Source of the DNA: Limnohabitans sp. B9-3
Lineage (GTDB): Bacteria > Pseudomonadota > Gammaproteobacteria > Burkholderiales > Burkholderiaceae_C
Assembly (NCBI RefSeq): GCF_002778325.1
Contig: NZ_NESI01000009.1
Location: 1-64,000, forward strand
DNA length: 64,000 nucleotides
Direction of reading: 5' to 3'
This document shows positions 35,676 to 43,451 of the stretch, piece by piece (positions within the stretch are counted from its first letter, which is position 1; each line of letters begins with the position of its first letter). Position numbers and translations under genes: made by a program. The notes under the pieces are model-generated. The model was not told where the DNA came from. It searched no databases and saw only the letters and a list, made by a program, of their open reading frames with translations.

Positions 35676-36002
35676 ATGGATTACGAAATTCAATTCTTTG
35701 CCGTTTCGGTTGAGGTTTCGATCACGAAATGGCCGAGCGGTATCTTTGCCAGTTTTGTGCGTATTACTGAGCAAATGGTGCTGAGCGGCCCGAATTTGGG
35801 CATGCCTTACACCAAAGCTATGGGTGACGGTTTGTTTGAAATCCGAGCAAGAGGTGTTGAAGGCATTGGTCGTGCCTTTTTTTGCTGCATGAAGGGGCGG
35901 CGTGTCGTCATCTTGCATGGCTTTGTCAAAAAGACCCAAGCAACACCGATCAAAGATCTTCGACTGGCAAAACAACGAATGAAAGAGGTTTTAAATGACT
36001 GA
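35676..36002 (+). CDS. RelE/HigB-like toxin (phage-derived Gp49-like family)
   Basis: 108 aa. PSGIFASFVRITEQMVLSGP, GDGLFEIRARGVEGIGRAFF and the terminal KKTQATPIKDLRLAKQRMKE match the PF05973 toxins, which cleave mRNA on the ribosome. The gene lies upstream of, and overlaps by 8 bp, an XRE antitoxin gene. The start codon comes directly after an AT-rich TATAAAAT stretch, so the message may be leaderless or start further up. Confidence 0.82.
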   Translation: MDYEIQFFAVSVEVSITKWPSGIFASFVRITEQMVLSGPNLGMPYTKAMGDGLFEIRARGVEGIGRAFFCCMKGRRVVILHGFVKKTQATPIKDLRLAKQRMKEVLND

Positions 36003-36318
36003 TGTTATTCACGAAAAATTTAAGCCTGTTGGCTTTAACCCAAAGCAAACAGCAGCGCAAAAGCGGGCAACTGACCCAGCGTTTCAAAAGGCCTATGACG
36101 CACTTGAAGATGAATTTGCCGCACTCGCAGAACTGCTCAAAGCCAGAAAAGAAGCCGGCTTGACTCAGGCTGATGTCGCACAGCGCATGGGCGTTAGTCA
36201 GCCTGTGTTGGCACGTATTGAGTCTAGTTTGGGCAGCCGCAACCACGCACCCTCGCTGAGTACTTTGCGACGTTATGCGCAGGCTTGCGGTAAGCGCTTA
36301 GTCATCAGCATGGTGTGA
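35995..36318 (+). CDS. XRE-family antitoxin partner of the RelE-like toxin
   Basis: 107 aa. Residues about 46–92 (LLKARKEAGLTQADVAQRMG, then VSQPVLARIESSLGSRNHAP and LSTLRRYAQACGKRL) are a canonical Cro/C1 helix-turn-helix. The N-terminus probably contacts the toxin. The pair toxin–antitoxin order and overlap fit a type II module. A strong hairpin at 36336 follows. Confidence 0.82.
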   Translation: MTDVIHEKFKPVGFNPKQTAAQKRATDPAFQKAYDALEDEFAALAELLKARKEAGLTQADVAQRMGVSQPVLARIESSLGSRNHAPSLSTLRRYAQACGKRLVISMV

Positions 36319-36335
36319 CACTGAGGCGAAAAAAA

Positions 36336-36357
36336 CCCCGAGTTTTGCAACTCGGGG
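36336..36357. terminator. Strong hairpin terminator between the RelE/XRE module and osmC
   Basis: CCCCGAGTT, loop TTGC, AACTCGGGG gives a perfect 9-bp stem. The seven A residues before it (36329–36335) become a U-run on the minus strand, so as an intrinsic terminator it is oriented leftward. On the plus strand it ends the antitoxin message with no T-run directly after. It therefore probably works best against antisense transcription coming from the right. Confidence 0.7.
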
Positions 36358-36410
36358 CTGAATCCACTTTTGAGGGTGGAGGAGACAAGCCTCTAGTGTA
36401 TACATTTTCT

Positions 36411-36439
36411 GTTGCAGTGCAACAATTGTCAGACAATTG
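36411..36439. promoter_or_regulatory. Two adjacent palindromes upstream of osmC (probable operator)
   Basis: GTTGCAGTGCAAC (36411–36423, arms of 6) runs directly into CAATTGTCAGACAATTG (36423–36439, arms of 8); both are perfect and share one base. A TATACAT at 36399–36405 is a possible -10 box, which would place the palindromes just downstream of the transcription start, a usual repressor position. No known consensus was matched. Confidence 0.5.
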
Positions 36440-36463
36440 GCCATCAATTTTTAGGAGAACAAT

Positions 36464-36913
36464 ATGGAATGCACCGTCAGCTGGACCGGCAACTCAGGCA
36501 CCCGCTCAGGCATGGGCTTTGTGGCAGAAACCGGCAGCGGTCACGTTGTGGCGATGGATGGCGCGCCCGATGCGGCCAAACCCGAAAACGGCGGCCAAAA
36601 CTTGGCACCGCGCCCGATGGAGATGTTGTTGGCTGGCACAGGTGGCTGCACCGCTTACGACGTGGTGCTGATTTTGAAGCGCGGTCGCCACGATGTGCGC
36701 GGCTGCAGCGTGAAGATCAGCAGCGAGCGCGCTGACGTTGACCCCAAAGTGTTCACCCAGATCAACATGCATTTCACCGTGACCGGCAAAGCCATTCCCG
36801 CCTTGGCTGTGGAGCGTGCCATCGCTATGAGCCATGACAAATACTGTTCTGCCAGCATCATGTTGGGCAAAACGGCGGAAATTACGACCAGTTTTGAGGT
36901 TGTTGAAGCGTAA
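36464..36913 (+). CDS. OsmC-family protein
   Basis: 149 aa. The ribosome binding site AGGAG lies 8 bases upstream. The two redox cysteines sit in LLAGTGGCTAYDVVLILKRG and SHDKYCSASIMLGKTAEI, the motifs of OsmC/Ohr proteins that reduce organic hydroperoxides. The sequence is closer to the general OsmC group than to Ohr. Two palindromes upstream suggest regulation by a small repressor. The terminator at 36336 separates it from the TA module. Confidence 0.85.
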   Translation: MECTVSWTGNSGTRSGMGFVAETGSGHVVAMDGAPDAAKPENGGQNLAPRPMEMLLAGTGGCTAYDVVLILKRGRHDVRGCSVKISSERADVDPKVFTQINMHFTVTGKAIPALAVERAIAMSHDKYCSASIMLGKTAEITTSFEVVEA

Positions 36914-36934
36914 AACGGCGGCGCAAGTAGCGCT

Positions 36935-37573
36935 TTAAACCCGATGTGCCACGCCCGTCATCACCTTCGAGGCCAACTTCATCAAGCCTTTGACGGGCGC
37001 GGGCAGCTCAGCGGCGCCTGCTGCCAGCGCTTCTTGTGCGTGACGCGCTTCGTCGGCTTTCATGGTCGCCACGATGGCGCGTGAGGCGGTGTCTTTCTCG
37101 GGCAATCGGTGCATATGGCTTTGCAAATGTGCTTCGACCTGTCGCTCGGTTTCCACCACAAACCCGAGGCTCATGCGGTTACCGCCTAGCTTGGCTGCCG
37201 CGTACCCAATGCCAAATGCGCCCACATACCAAAGCGGGTTCAGCAAGCTGGTGCGCCCGCCCAGCTCTTTCAAGCGCTGTTCGGTCCATGCCAGATGGTC
37301 GGTTTCCTCATTACAAGCCTCGGTCAAGTGCTGGCGCAGGCGGGCATCGCGTGTGGCCAAGGCTTGCGCTGTGTACAAAGCTTGGGCGCACACCTCGCCC
37401 ACATGGTTGACCCGCATCAGTGCGGCAGCTTCGCGCTTTTCAGCATCGGTCATTTGAGCGGCCAAGGGCCCGGTTGAAGGCGCTGCCGCATGGCTGGGGT
37501 TTGCGCGGTTCGCGTGATGTTGGGCAAAGAGCGTGCGCAAAGCGCTGTCGGCGGCGATGAGTAAGGCGTCCAT
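36935..37573 (-). CDS. coq7: Demethoxyubiquinone hydroxylase Coq7
   Basis: 212 aa. The carboxylate-bridged di-iron ligands are seen in [48 protein letters not shown] and [12 protein letters not shown]. Coq7 hydroxylates the demethoxyubiquinone ring in ubiquinone synthesis. A short polar N-terminal extension ([15 protein letters not shown]) is present. It converges with osmC across 21 bp and is likely a single transcript. Confidence 0.92.
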   Translation of the reverse strand: MDALLIAADSALRTLFAQHHANRANPSHAAAPSTGPLAAQMTDAEKREAAALMRVNHVGEVCAQALYTAQALATRDARLRQHLTEACNEETDHLAWTEQRLKELGGRTSLLNPLWYVGAFGIGYAAAKLGGNRMSLGFVVETERQVEAHLQSHMHRLPEKDTASRAIVATMKADEARHAQEALAAGAAELPAPVKGLMKLASKVMTGVAHRV

Positions 37574-37644
37574 TTTTTATGCAGCCAAGGTTAAAAATAT
37601 TTTTCAGGATATCAGGTTCGGCTGTGAGCAATCACGCGGTGGCG

Positions 37645-38025
37645 TTAGTGCAAGGTAGGGTGGTGCAACACGTTAAATCGCTCGGCCAACACCGACAGTC
37701 GCTTGTCCAGCGTCCATAGCTCGACACTGGGTGACATCAAGGTTGATGCAAGCAGCAGCAGGTCGACAAGACCGCAGCCCAGACCAAACAGGCGTTCGTT
37801 TTCGATGAAATCCACAACCTCACGAATACTTGCCTGCTGGGTCTGTTGTAAACACTGAAGATCAGACAGTGTTTGCGTCCGATTTGGCGGTGTTCCGCAC
37901 GCTATTTCTCCGATGACCAGGGGATGCGCCATGACCAAGTCGAGCTCAAGCAGACCGACCAATGCATCGTTTTTCTGGCGGAAATGGTCGACCCAAACCG
38001 AGGTGTCGACAAGCACGCACTTCAT
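37645..38025 (-). CDS. vapC: VapC-type PIN-domain toxin
   Basis: 126 aa. The PIN acidic residues are visible in [22 protein letters not shown] and [19 protein letters not shown]; it is a small RNase that usually cuts tRNA or rRNA. The start overlaps vapB by 4 bp (ATGA), so expression is coupled. Confidence 0.87.
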   Translation of the reverse strand: MKCVLVDTSVWVDHFRQKNDALVGLLELDLVMAHPLVIGEIACGTPPNRTQTLSDLQCLQQTQQASIREVVDFIENERLFGLGCGLVDLLLLASTLMSPSVELWTLDKRLSVLAERFNVLHHPTLH

Positions 38026-38225
38026 GGTTGGGAGCCTTCCCGACGGCGTGGAATGTCACGCATCTCAGGTGCGCTTGTCCCCAGCGAGGCGAGCCGTTTT
38101 GCGGCTTGCACCCGTACGAAGCTCTTGACCGCTTCACGAAACAGATCGGCTTTGTCCATCGTTGGATCAGCAACCTCCAAAGCCTTTTCATAAAGAGCGT
38201 CGTCAATTGTTACGGTTGTACGCAT
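38022..38225 (-). CDS. vapB: VapB-type antitoxin
   Basis: 67 aa. The N-terminus [20 protein letters not shown] is a ribbon-helix-helix DNA-binding segment, and the remainder ([20 protein letters not shown]) would clamp VapC. It is the first gene of the module. Confidence 0.85.
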   Translation of the reverse strand: MRTTVTIDDALYEKALEVADPTMDKADLFREAVKSFVRVQAAKRLASLGTSAPEMRDIPRRREGSQP

Positions 38226-38245
38226 TGCAACTCCTCGGCATCAAA

Positions 38246-38267
38246 AATGATGTTATTTTTCATCATT
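38246..38267. promoter_or_regulatory. Inverted repeat upstream of vapB (probable operator)
   Basis: AATGATG and CATCATT (7-bp arms, 8-bp AT-rich loop) lie about 20 bp upstream of the vapB start, where VapB dimers usually bind. The AT-rich loop may include the -10 box. Confidence 0.5.
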
Positions 38268-38605
38268 CCAGATGGAAAATCAAGGCTTGCGCAAGTGACG
38301 AATCTGATGGAGTTGCTGGTGGGGGTTAGCAGTCGTGTTTAGTTTCGTATGTCACGTCTAAGTCGCGATATGAAGCTGCGCCGTTTTGAAACCCCGCAAC
38401 CACAAATGCACGAAGCTGCTAATTTCCTAGGGTTTGCCATGCAAAGCAGCACGCTTTGTTGCAGCAAAGCAACATCAAAGCCCTATTTTTGGTTTTTGTT
38501 ATGGAATGTTGCGGAGCTGTCTGGTTCAATAGCGCCAACTTCCCGAAAACGGAGGTTGGCTCTGGATAGTCTGGAGCCCCTGTTCAAACCTTGGAGAACC
38601 TTGAA
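38268..38605 (+). other. Non-coding region before the porin, including its leader
   Basis: No gene is seen here. It holds a hairpin GCTTTG…CAAAGC near 38451–38470 and, in the presumed 5' leader of the porin, a 9-bp stem CCAACTTCC…GGAGGTTGG (38535–38559, one G·U pair, 7-base loop). The leader hairpin could affect mRNA stability or ribosome access, as in other porin messages. The ORF at 38349 is not convincing. Confidence 0.4.
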
Positions 38606-39775
38606 ATGAAAAAAACCCTCGTTGCTATCGCAGCACTCGCCGCTTTCGGCGCACAAGCTCAATCTTCTGTTCAGTTGGACGGCGTTGTTGACGCTGGCTA
38701 CCAATCTGTCAATTACAAAGGCAACACAGTTAACGGCATCGCTGGTAACGGTTCTAGCACTTCACAATTGAACGTGCGCGGTACTTCTGACCTCGGCGGT
38801 GGCTTGAAATCTACTTTCCGCGTCGAAACCGACTGGAACATGGTTTCTAACTTCGCAAACACCGGTACATCTACTGGCGTGAACTCAACCAGCTCAGCTA
38901 ACAGCATCAACGGTGCTGGCGGTACTTTCGGCAACGGCGAAATCCGCGTTGGTTTGGAATCAGCTTCCATGGGTCAAATCCACTTGGGCGCTGTGAACTA
39001 CAACACATTGGGCACCTTCTTGACTGGCCAGCCTTTCGGTACAGCCATCGGTTCAGGCTTCCGCACGTTCTACATCAACGATGCACAAGCTACTTCTTCA
39101 GTTCGCGCTGAAAATGCAGTCAAGCTCGTGACTCCCACATTCAGTGGCATCAACGCTTCTTTCTACAAGTCAAACAAGCAAACAAAAGCTACAACTGTTG
39201 CTGCTGCTGGTACATCCACAACAGGTTTGATCACTCAACCTAACGCTTTCAGCTCTTCTATTGGTGCTTACGACCAAGTTGGTACGCAAGAAATCGGCGT
39301 GAACTACGCAAACGGCCCAATCGCAGCTTCTTACAGCAGCTTGAAGCAAGACTTCGTTGGCGTATCTGGCGTCAACGGTAGCTTGGCTGCTGCCGGTACA
39401 ACAGAGTCAACTGTCAATACTTTGGGTGCTAACTACACCATGGGCGCTGCCAAGTTCTTCTTGTTGAACCAAACCAACAAGACCAACACCAGCAGCACAG
39501 ACAACAAAGCAACCACAGTGTCTGCCACTTACACCATGGGTAACATCGTTTTGATGGGCCAAACTGGTTCGTTGAAGAACGCTGCTGGTGTCAAGTCCAA
39601 CTTGACTGGCTACGGTGCTGACTACAACTTGAGCAAGACAACCGCTGTTTATTTCCGCGCTGAGTCGATCAACGACAAAGCAGGTGCAATGAACGCTGCT
39701 GTGACTCCTGGCGCTATTAAAGGTACAGACACTAAGTTTGCACGTACAGCCTTGGGCCTGCGCGTCGCGTTCTAA
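38606..39775 (+). CDS. Gram-negative porin (outer-membrane, trimeric type)
   Basis: 389 aa from ATG 38606. The signal peptide MKKTLVAIAALAAFGAQA is followed by a 16-strand barrel pattern rich in Gly, Ser, Asn and Thr with alternating hydrophobics. The start SSVQLDGVVDAGYQSV and the C-terminal strand ending in ALGLRVAF (terminal Phe) are typical of betaproteobacterial porins. It would allow diffusion of small solutes, possibly anions. Codon use is strongly biased (GGT, GCT, ACC), suggesting high expression. It is followed by a bidirectional terminator that is repeated at 51829. Confidence 0.9.
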   Translation: MKKTLVAIAALAAFGAQAQSSVQLDGVVDAGYQSVNYKGNTVNGIAGNGSSTSQLNVRGTSDLGGGLKSTFRVETDWNMVSNFANTGTSTGVNSTSSANSINGAGGTFGNGEIRVGLESASMGQIHLGAVNYNTLGTFLTGQPFGTAIGSGFRTFYINDAQATSSVRAENAVKLVTPTFSGINASFYKSNKQTKATTVAAAGTSTTGLITQPNAFSSSIGAYDQVGTQEIGVNYANGPIAASYSSLKQDFVGVSGVNGSLAAAGTTESTVNTLGANYTMGAAKFFLLNQTNKTNTSSTDNKATTVSATYTMGNIVLMGQTGSLKNAAGVKSNLTGYGADYNLSKTTAVYFRAESINDKAGAMNAAVTPGAIKGTDTKFARTALGLRVAF

Positions 39776-39781
39776 TTCCCA

Positions 39782-39848
39782 ACTGGCTTAGCCAGTTAAG
39801 GATTTAAAAAGTCTAAAACCCCATCACGCGCAAGCGTGGTGGGGTTTT
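39782..39848 (+). repeat. Porin 3' repeat including the terminator, copy 1 of 2
   Basis: A 67-bp stretch starting at ACTGGCTTAGCCAGT and including the terminator stem CCCCATCACGC and GCGTGGTGGGG with flanking A and T runs. The same 67 bp is present reverse-complemented at 51829–51895, after the second porin. The stem (about 39817–39848) is an intrinsic terminator that can work in both directions. Confidence 0.85.
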
Positions 39849-39937
39849 GTTTTAGGCCTCAGATTCAGGGATTTCCCTTTGCTGGTGTTCTCTAGAATGC
39901 AGCACACACATTTATTCATTTTCAACTGGAGCCTCAC

Positions 39938-40837
39938 ATGAAAAAGCATTTGTTCGCCTTGGTCATTGCCTCGTTGCTGGCCAGCACCGCCTTCGCGCAA
40001 GCCAATGACACCATCGCCAAAGTCAAAGCCTCTGGCAGCGTCACCATGGGTGTGCGCGACTCGTCGGGCGCGTTGTCTTACACCTTGGGTGACGGCAAGT
40101 ATGTGGGCTACCACGTTGAGATCTGCCAACGCATCATCGACAACTTGGAAAAAGCGGCTGGCAAGAAGCTGGACGTCAAATACACCTCCGTCACCTCACA
40201 AAACCGCATTCCTCTGACAGAGAACGGCACCGTGGACATCGAGTGCGGCTCCACCACCAACAACGAAGCGCGTCAAAAGCAAGTGGCTTTCGCGTTCACC
40301 ACCTTCGTGGAAGAAGTGCGCATTGCGGTGCGCGCCAACTCGGGCATCACCAACATCGCTCAGCTCAACGGCAAGAACGTGGCCACCACCACCGGTACCA
40401 CCTCTGTGCAACTGTTGCGCAAGAACGAGCGCGCCACAGGCGTTGACTTCAAAGAAGTGTTCGGCAAAGACCACGCAGACAGCTTCCTGCTGCTCGAGTC
40501 TGGCCGCGCTGATGCGTTTGTGATGGACGGCCAAATCTTGGCTGGCAACATCGCCAACTCCAAAGCCCCAGGCGATTTCAAAATCGTGGGTGAAGTGCTG
40601 AACGTCGAGCCCATCGCCATCATGTTCCGCAAGGACGACCCTGCGTTCAAGAAATTGGCAGACGACACCATTGCTGCTTTGGCCAAATCGGGCGAGCTCG
40701 CCAAGCTGTACGACAAGTGGTTTGTGCAAGCCATCCCACCCAAGAACACCAAGTTGGGTTTGACTGCCAGCGACGCCACCAAGGGTGCTTGGGCGAACTT
40801 GAACGACAAGCCTGTCGAAGCCTACGCCAAGAAGTAA
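39938..40837 (+). CDS. gltI: Glutamate/aspartate-type ABC transporter substrate-binding protein
   Basis: 299 aa, signal peptide MKKHLFALVIASLLASTAFA. The solute-binding core reads VTMGVRDSSGALSYTLGDGK, YVGYHVEICQRIIDNLEKAA, LTENGTVDIECGSTTNNEAR and QKQVAFAFTTFVEEVRIAVR, very like the E. coli GltI family. It delivers acidic amino acids to the permease GltJK. It is 19 bp upstream of gltJ. TAGAAT at about 39892 is a possible -10 box. Confidence 0.87.
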   Translation: MKKHLFALVIASLLASTAFAQANDTIAKVKASGSVTMGVRDSSGALSYTLGDGKYVGYHVEICQRIIDNLEKAAGKKLDVKYTSVTSQNRIPLTENGTVDIECGSTTNNEARQKQVAFAFTTFVEEVRIAVRANSGITNIAQLNGKNVATTTGTTSVQLLRKNERATGVDFKEVFGKDHADSFLLLESGRADAFVMDGQILAGNIANSKAPGDFKIVGEVLNVEPIAIMFRKDDPAFKKLADDTIAALAKSGELAKLYDKWFVQAIPPKNTKLGLTASDATKGAWANLNDKPVEAYAKK

Positions 40838-40856
40838 TTTCTAAAAGCGAACAGAC

Positions 40857-41591
40857 ATGGCACTCGAATGGCAGGTTTTTCTAGAAGACGATGGCGGAGG
40901 AAGAACCTACCTCGAGTGGCTGTTTGAAGCCTGGGGCTGGACGCTGTCTGTAGCGGGCTGTGCTTGGGTGGTGGCTATTGCGTCAGGATGCCTGATGGGC
41001 GTCTTGCGCACCTTGCCCCAAGACACGCGTTTGAATGTCGGCTTAGCCCGATTCGCCACAGCATGGGTGGAGCTGTTTCGCAACATCCCCGTGTTGGTTC
41101 AAATTTTTCTCTGGTACTTTGTATTACCCAAGGTCTTTCCGGCCATGCAACAGGTGCCGGGGTTTTTGTTGGTGGTGTTGGGACTGGGGTTTTTCACGTC
41201 TTCACGCATTGCAGAAATGCTGCGTGCGGGTATTCAAGCCATGCCACGCGGCCAGCGTTATGCGGCCATGGCCATGGGCTTTACCACGTGGCAAACCTAC
41301 CGTTACGTGCTGCTGCCCATTGCGTTTCGTACCATTTGGCCGCCACTCACCAGCGAGTCGATGAACTTGCTCAAAAACTCATCGGTGGCTTTTGCGGTGT
41401 CGATTGCCGAACTCACCATGTACGCCATGCAAGTGCAAGAAGAAACTTCGCGCGGCATTGAGGTGTACTTGGCCGTGACGGCGCTGTACACCCTGTCAGC
41501 CTTCGCGGTGAACCGTGTCATGGCGTTTGTTGAACGTCGCTTGCAAATTCCCGGCATGGTGGTGGCGGGCAATGTGGGCGGGGGGCACTGA
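40857..41591 (+). CDS. gltJ: Amino-acid ABC transporter permease GltJ
   Basis: 244 aa. It has several membrane helices and the HisMQ-type segment VELFRNIPVLVQIFLWYFVL, then the EAA loop (AGIQAMPRGQRYAAMAMGFT). It forms half of the membrane channel. Length and order fit GltJ. gltK begins 2 bp after its stop. Confidence 0.87.
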   Translation: MALEWQVFLEDDGGGRTYLEWLFEAWGWTLSVAGCAWVVAIASGCLMGVLRTLPQDTRLNVGLARFATAWVELFRNIPVLVQIFLWYFVLPKVFPAMQQVPGFLLVVLGLGFFTSSRIAEMLRAGIQAMPRGQRYAAMAMGFTTWQTYRYVLLPIAFRTIWPPLTSESMNLLKNSSVAFAVSIAELTMYAMQVQEETSRGIEVYLAVTALYTLSAFAVNRVMAFVERRLQIPGMVVAGNVGGGH

Positions 41592-41593
41592 GC

Positions 41594-42262
41594 ATGAGTG
41601 CACTCGATTTTTCGTTTGTCGACTGGGACATCTTCAGCAAGTTTGTGCTCAAGGGCATGTTGTTCAGCATTGAGCTGACCATCGTGGCCACCATCGGCGG
41701 CATTGTGTTTGGCACCATCTTGGCGCTCATGCGCTTGTCGGGCAACAAAGTGTTGTCCACGCCGGCCGTCATTTATGTGAACGGCATGCGCTCCATCCCC
41801 TTGGTGATGGTGATTTTGTGGTTCTTCTTGCTGATTCCGTTTTTGATTGGCCGCTCGATTGGCGCTGAGCTGTCCGCCACCATTACTTTTGTGGCGTTTG
41901 AAGCCGCGTACTTCAGCGAAATCATGCGGGCGGGCATCCAGTCCATCCCGCGTGGCCAGGTCATGGCGGGGCAGGCTTTGGGTATGAGCTATGGCCAAAA
42001 CATGCGCCTCATTGTGTTGCCGCAAGCGTTTCGCAACATGATTCCTGTGTTGCTGACGCAAACCATCATCTTGTTCCAAGACACCTCGCTGGTTTACGCC
42101 ATTGGCGCGTACGACATGCTGAAAGGCTTTGTGACGGCGGGCAAGATTTATGGCCGCGTGGAAGAGGTCTACATCATGGCCGCCTTGGCGTATTTTGTGA
42201 TTTGTTTTGGCCTCTCGGCCCTCGTGCGTCGCTTGCAAGCACGCATTGCCATCATTCGATGA
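41594..42262 (+). CDS. gltK: Amino-acid ABC transporter permease GltK
   Basis: 222 aa. It has five membrane helices by eye, YVNGMRSIPLVMVILWFFLL and the EAA-loop segment AGIQSIPRGQVMAGQALGMS. It is the second permease of the transporter. Confidence 0.87.
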   Translation: MSALDFSFVDWDIFSKFVLKGMLFSIELTIVATIGGIVFGTILALMRLSGNKVLSTPAVIYVNGMRSIPLVMVILWFFLLIPFLIGRSIGAELSATITFVAFEAAYFSEIMRAGIQSIPRGQVMAGQALGMSYGQNMRLIVLPQAFRNMIPVLLTQTIILFQDTSLVYAIGAYDMLKGFVTAGKIYGRVEEVYIMAALAYFVICFGLSALVRRLQARIAIIR

Positions 42263-42289
42263 GCGCTTTGACGTTCGCTGGAGTTTGCT

Positions 42290-43027
42290 GTGATTGAATT
42301 GAAAAATGTGTCCAAGTGGTACGGCCCTATTCAGGTGCTGAACAACTGCTCCACCGTCATCCAAAAGGGCGAAGTGGTGGTGGTCTGTGGTCCCTCGGGC
42401 TCGGGCAAATCCACCCTCATCAAAACCATCAACGCCTTGGAGCCTTTCCAAGAAGGTGAAATCTTTGTAGAAGGCGTGTCCGTGCACGGCAAAGACACTG
42501 ACTTGCCCAAGCTGCGCAGCCGCGTGGGCATGGTGTTTCAAAGCTTTGAGTTATTCCCGCACTTGTCGGTGACCCAAAACCTGACCATTGCCCAGCAAAA
42601 GGTGTTGGGCCGCAGCGAGGAAGAGGCGCATGCACACGGTTTGAAGTACTTGGAGCGCGTAGGCCTGATGGCTCACAAAGACAAGTTCCCAGGCCAACTC
42701 TCAGGCGGTCAGCAACAACGCGTGGCGATTGCCCGTGCCTTGAGCATGGACCCCATCGTGATGCTCTTTGACGAGCCCACCTCTGCCCTCGACCCCGAGA
42801 TGGTGGGCGAGGTGTTGGATGTGATGGTGGACTTGGCCAACGAAGGCATGACCATGATGTGTGTAACCCACGAAATGGGCTTTGCCCGCAAAGTGGGCAG
42901 CCGTGTGATCTTCATGGATGTGGGCGGCAAGATTTTGGAAGACTGCTCGAAAGACGAGTTCTTCAACCACCCTGAAAATCGCCAGCCTCGCACCAAAGAG
43001 TTCTTGAACAAGATCTTGGCGCACTGA
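42290..43027 (+). CDS. gltL: Amino-acid ABC transporter ATP-binding protein GltL
   Basis: 245 aa from a GTG start with GGAG upstream. Walker [10 protein letters not shown] is at about residues 34–42, the signature is [15 protein letters not shown], and Walker B is [17 protein letters not shown]. It is the last gene of the four-gene transporter. A modest hairpin (ATCTTC…GAAGAT, about 43090) lies in the stretch after it and may end the transcript. Confidence 0.88.
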   Translation: MIELKNVSKWYGPIQVLNNCSTVIQKGEVVVVCGPSGSGKSTLIKTINALEPFQEGEIFVEGVSVHGKDTDLPKLRSRVGMVFQSFELFPHLSVTQNLTIAQQKVLGRSEEEAHAHGLKYLERVGLMAHKDKFPGQLSGGQQQRVAIARALSMDPIVMLFDEPTSALDPEMVGEVLDVMVDLANEGMTMMCVTHEMGFARKVGSRVIFMDVGGKILEDCSKDEFFNHPENRQPRTKEFLNKILAH

Positions 43028-43029
43028 AC

Positions 43030-43054
43030 TTAATTGGGGTCAGATCCTAATTAA
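43030..43054. repeat. Short inverted repeat TTAATT…AATTAA around GGGGTCAGATCC
   Basis: TTAATT (43030–43035) and AATTAA (43049–43054) enclose GGGGTCAGATCCT. Similar TTAATTGGGGTCAG sequences often lie beside IS200-like and REP-associated transposase genes in proteobacteria (general knowledge; not checked here). No transposase is present. It is contiguous with the hairpin element at 43123 and may be its outer end. Confidence 0.4.
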
Positions 43055-43122
43055 TTGGCGTCTCTCTTGATTGGGTGCCTTTGTTGTTTATCTTCTTTCG
43101 TGAAGATTTCTCGCCGTAGAGG

Positions 43123-43199
43123 GTTGCGCAGCTTGGGTACGGCGGCTTCCTCATAATGGGTACATCAAATCGTCAGCCGCCGCACCCAAGCCGCGCAAC
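43123..43199 (-). repeat. Hairpin element A of a twin repeat (77 nt)
   Basis: Arms of 25 nt (43123–43147 and 43175–43199) pair except for two positions, around a 27-nt loop. Read on the minus strand, both imperfect positions become G·U pairs, so the RNA of that strand would fold fully. The loop on that strand starts GACGATTT, has GTACCC in the middle and ends ATGAGGA. It is 23/27 identical to the loop of element B although the stems differ. Possible dispersed repeat or small RNA. No protein-coding signal is convincing. Confidence 0.7.
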
Positions 43200-43334
43200 T
43201 GCTTGAGTTTGAAATATTTCAGGCGAGCATGTTTTCTTGGTTAGCGCTGATGTACGCGTATGTGTGCAAAAGCAGTCTTTGACGAAGCTGCGCAGGCGCA
43301 CCAACAGTCCAACCGAACTTCTGCCAGCCGCAGT

Positions 43335-43411
43335 CTGTGGGTAGATGTCTTGGGCCGGTGACGATTTTAGGTACCCCTCATGAGGAACCGGCCCAAGGCC
43401 TCTGCCCACAG
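43335..43411 (+). repeat. Hairpin element B of a twin repeat (77 nt), in the pyrC leader
   Basis: Arms of 25 nt (43335–43359 and 43387–43411) enclose a 27-nt loop. On the plus strand two imperfect positions are U·G pairs and one is U–C. The loop again reads GACGATTT…GTACCC…ATGAGGA. The element is opposite in direction to element A, with 135 bp between them, and ends 36 nt before the pyrC start codon. It could be part of the pyrC 5' leader and affect its expression. Confidence 0.7.
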
Positions 43412-43451
43412 CGGGCCCAGCAAAAAAAACAGAAGACAATCACCACCATGA
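43380..43451 (+). CDS. Possible 23-codon leader ORF coupled to pyrC
   Basis: An ATG in the loop of hairpin B opens a 23-residue basic peptide (starting MRNRPKAS, ending RRQSPP) whose TGA at 43449–43451 overlaps the pyrC ATG as ATGA. If read, ribosomes would open the hairpin and reach pyrC directly, a simple translational coupling. It is not conserved evidence, only geometry; the loop places the ATG in a single-stranded region. No clear ribosome binding site was seen. Confidence 0.25.
   Translation: MRNRPKASAHSGPSKKNRRQSPP

Noticed and set aside
41303-42541. A 412-codon minus-strand frame across gltJ, gltK and gltL
   Set aside because: It is opposite three well-conserved transporter genes and crosses their boundaries, so it is a shadow frame.
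43173-43439. An 88-codon minus-strand frame between the hairpins
   Set aside because: It runs through the hairpin elements and overlaps the pyrC leader. It may reflect the repeat's own sequence but has no convincing start or family.
43337-43447. An upstream start for pyrC at 43337
   Set aside because: It would put 37 extra residues before the family start, inside hairpin B.
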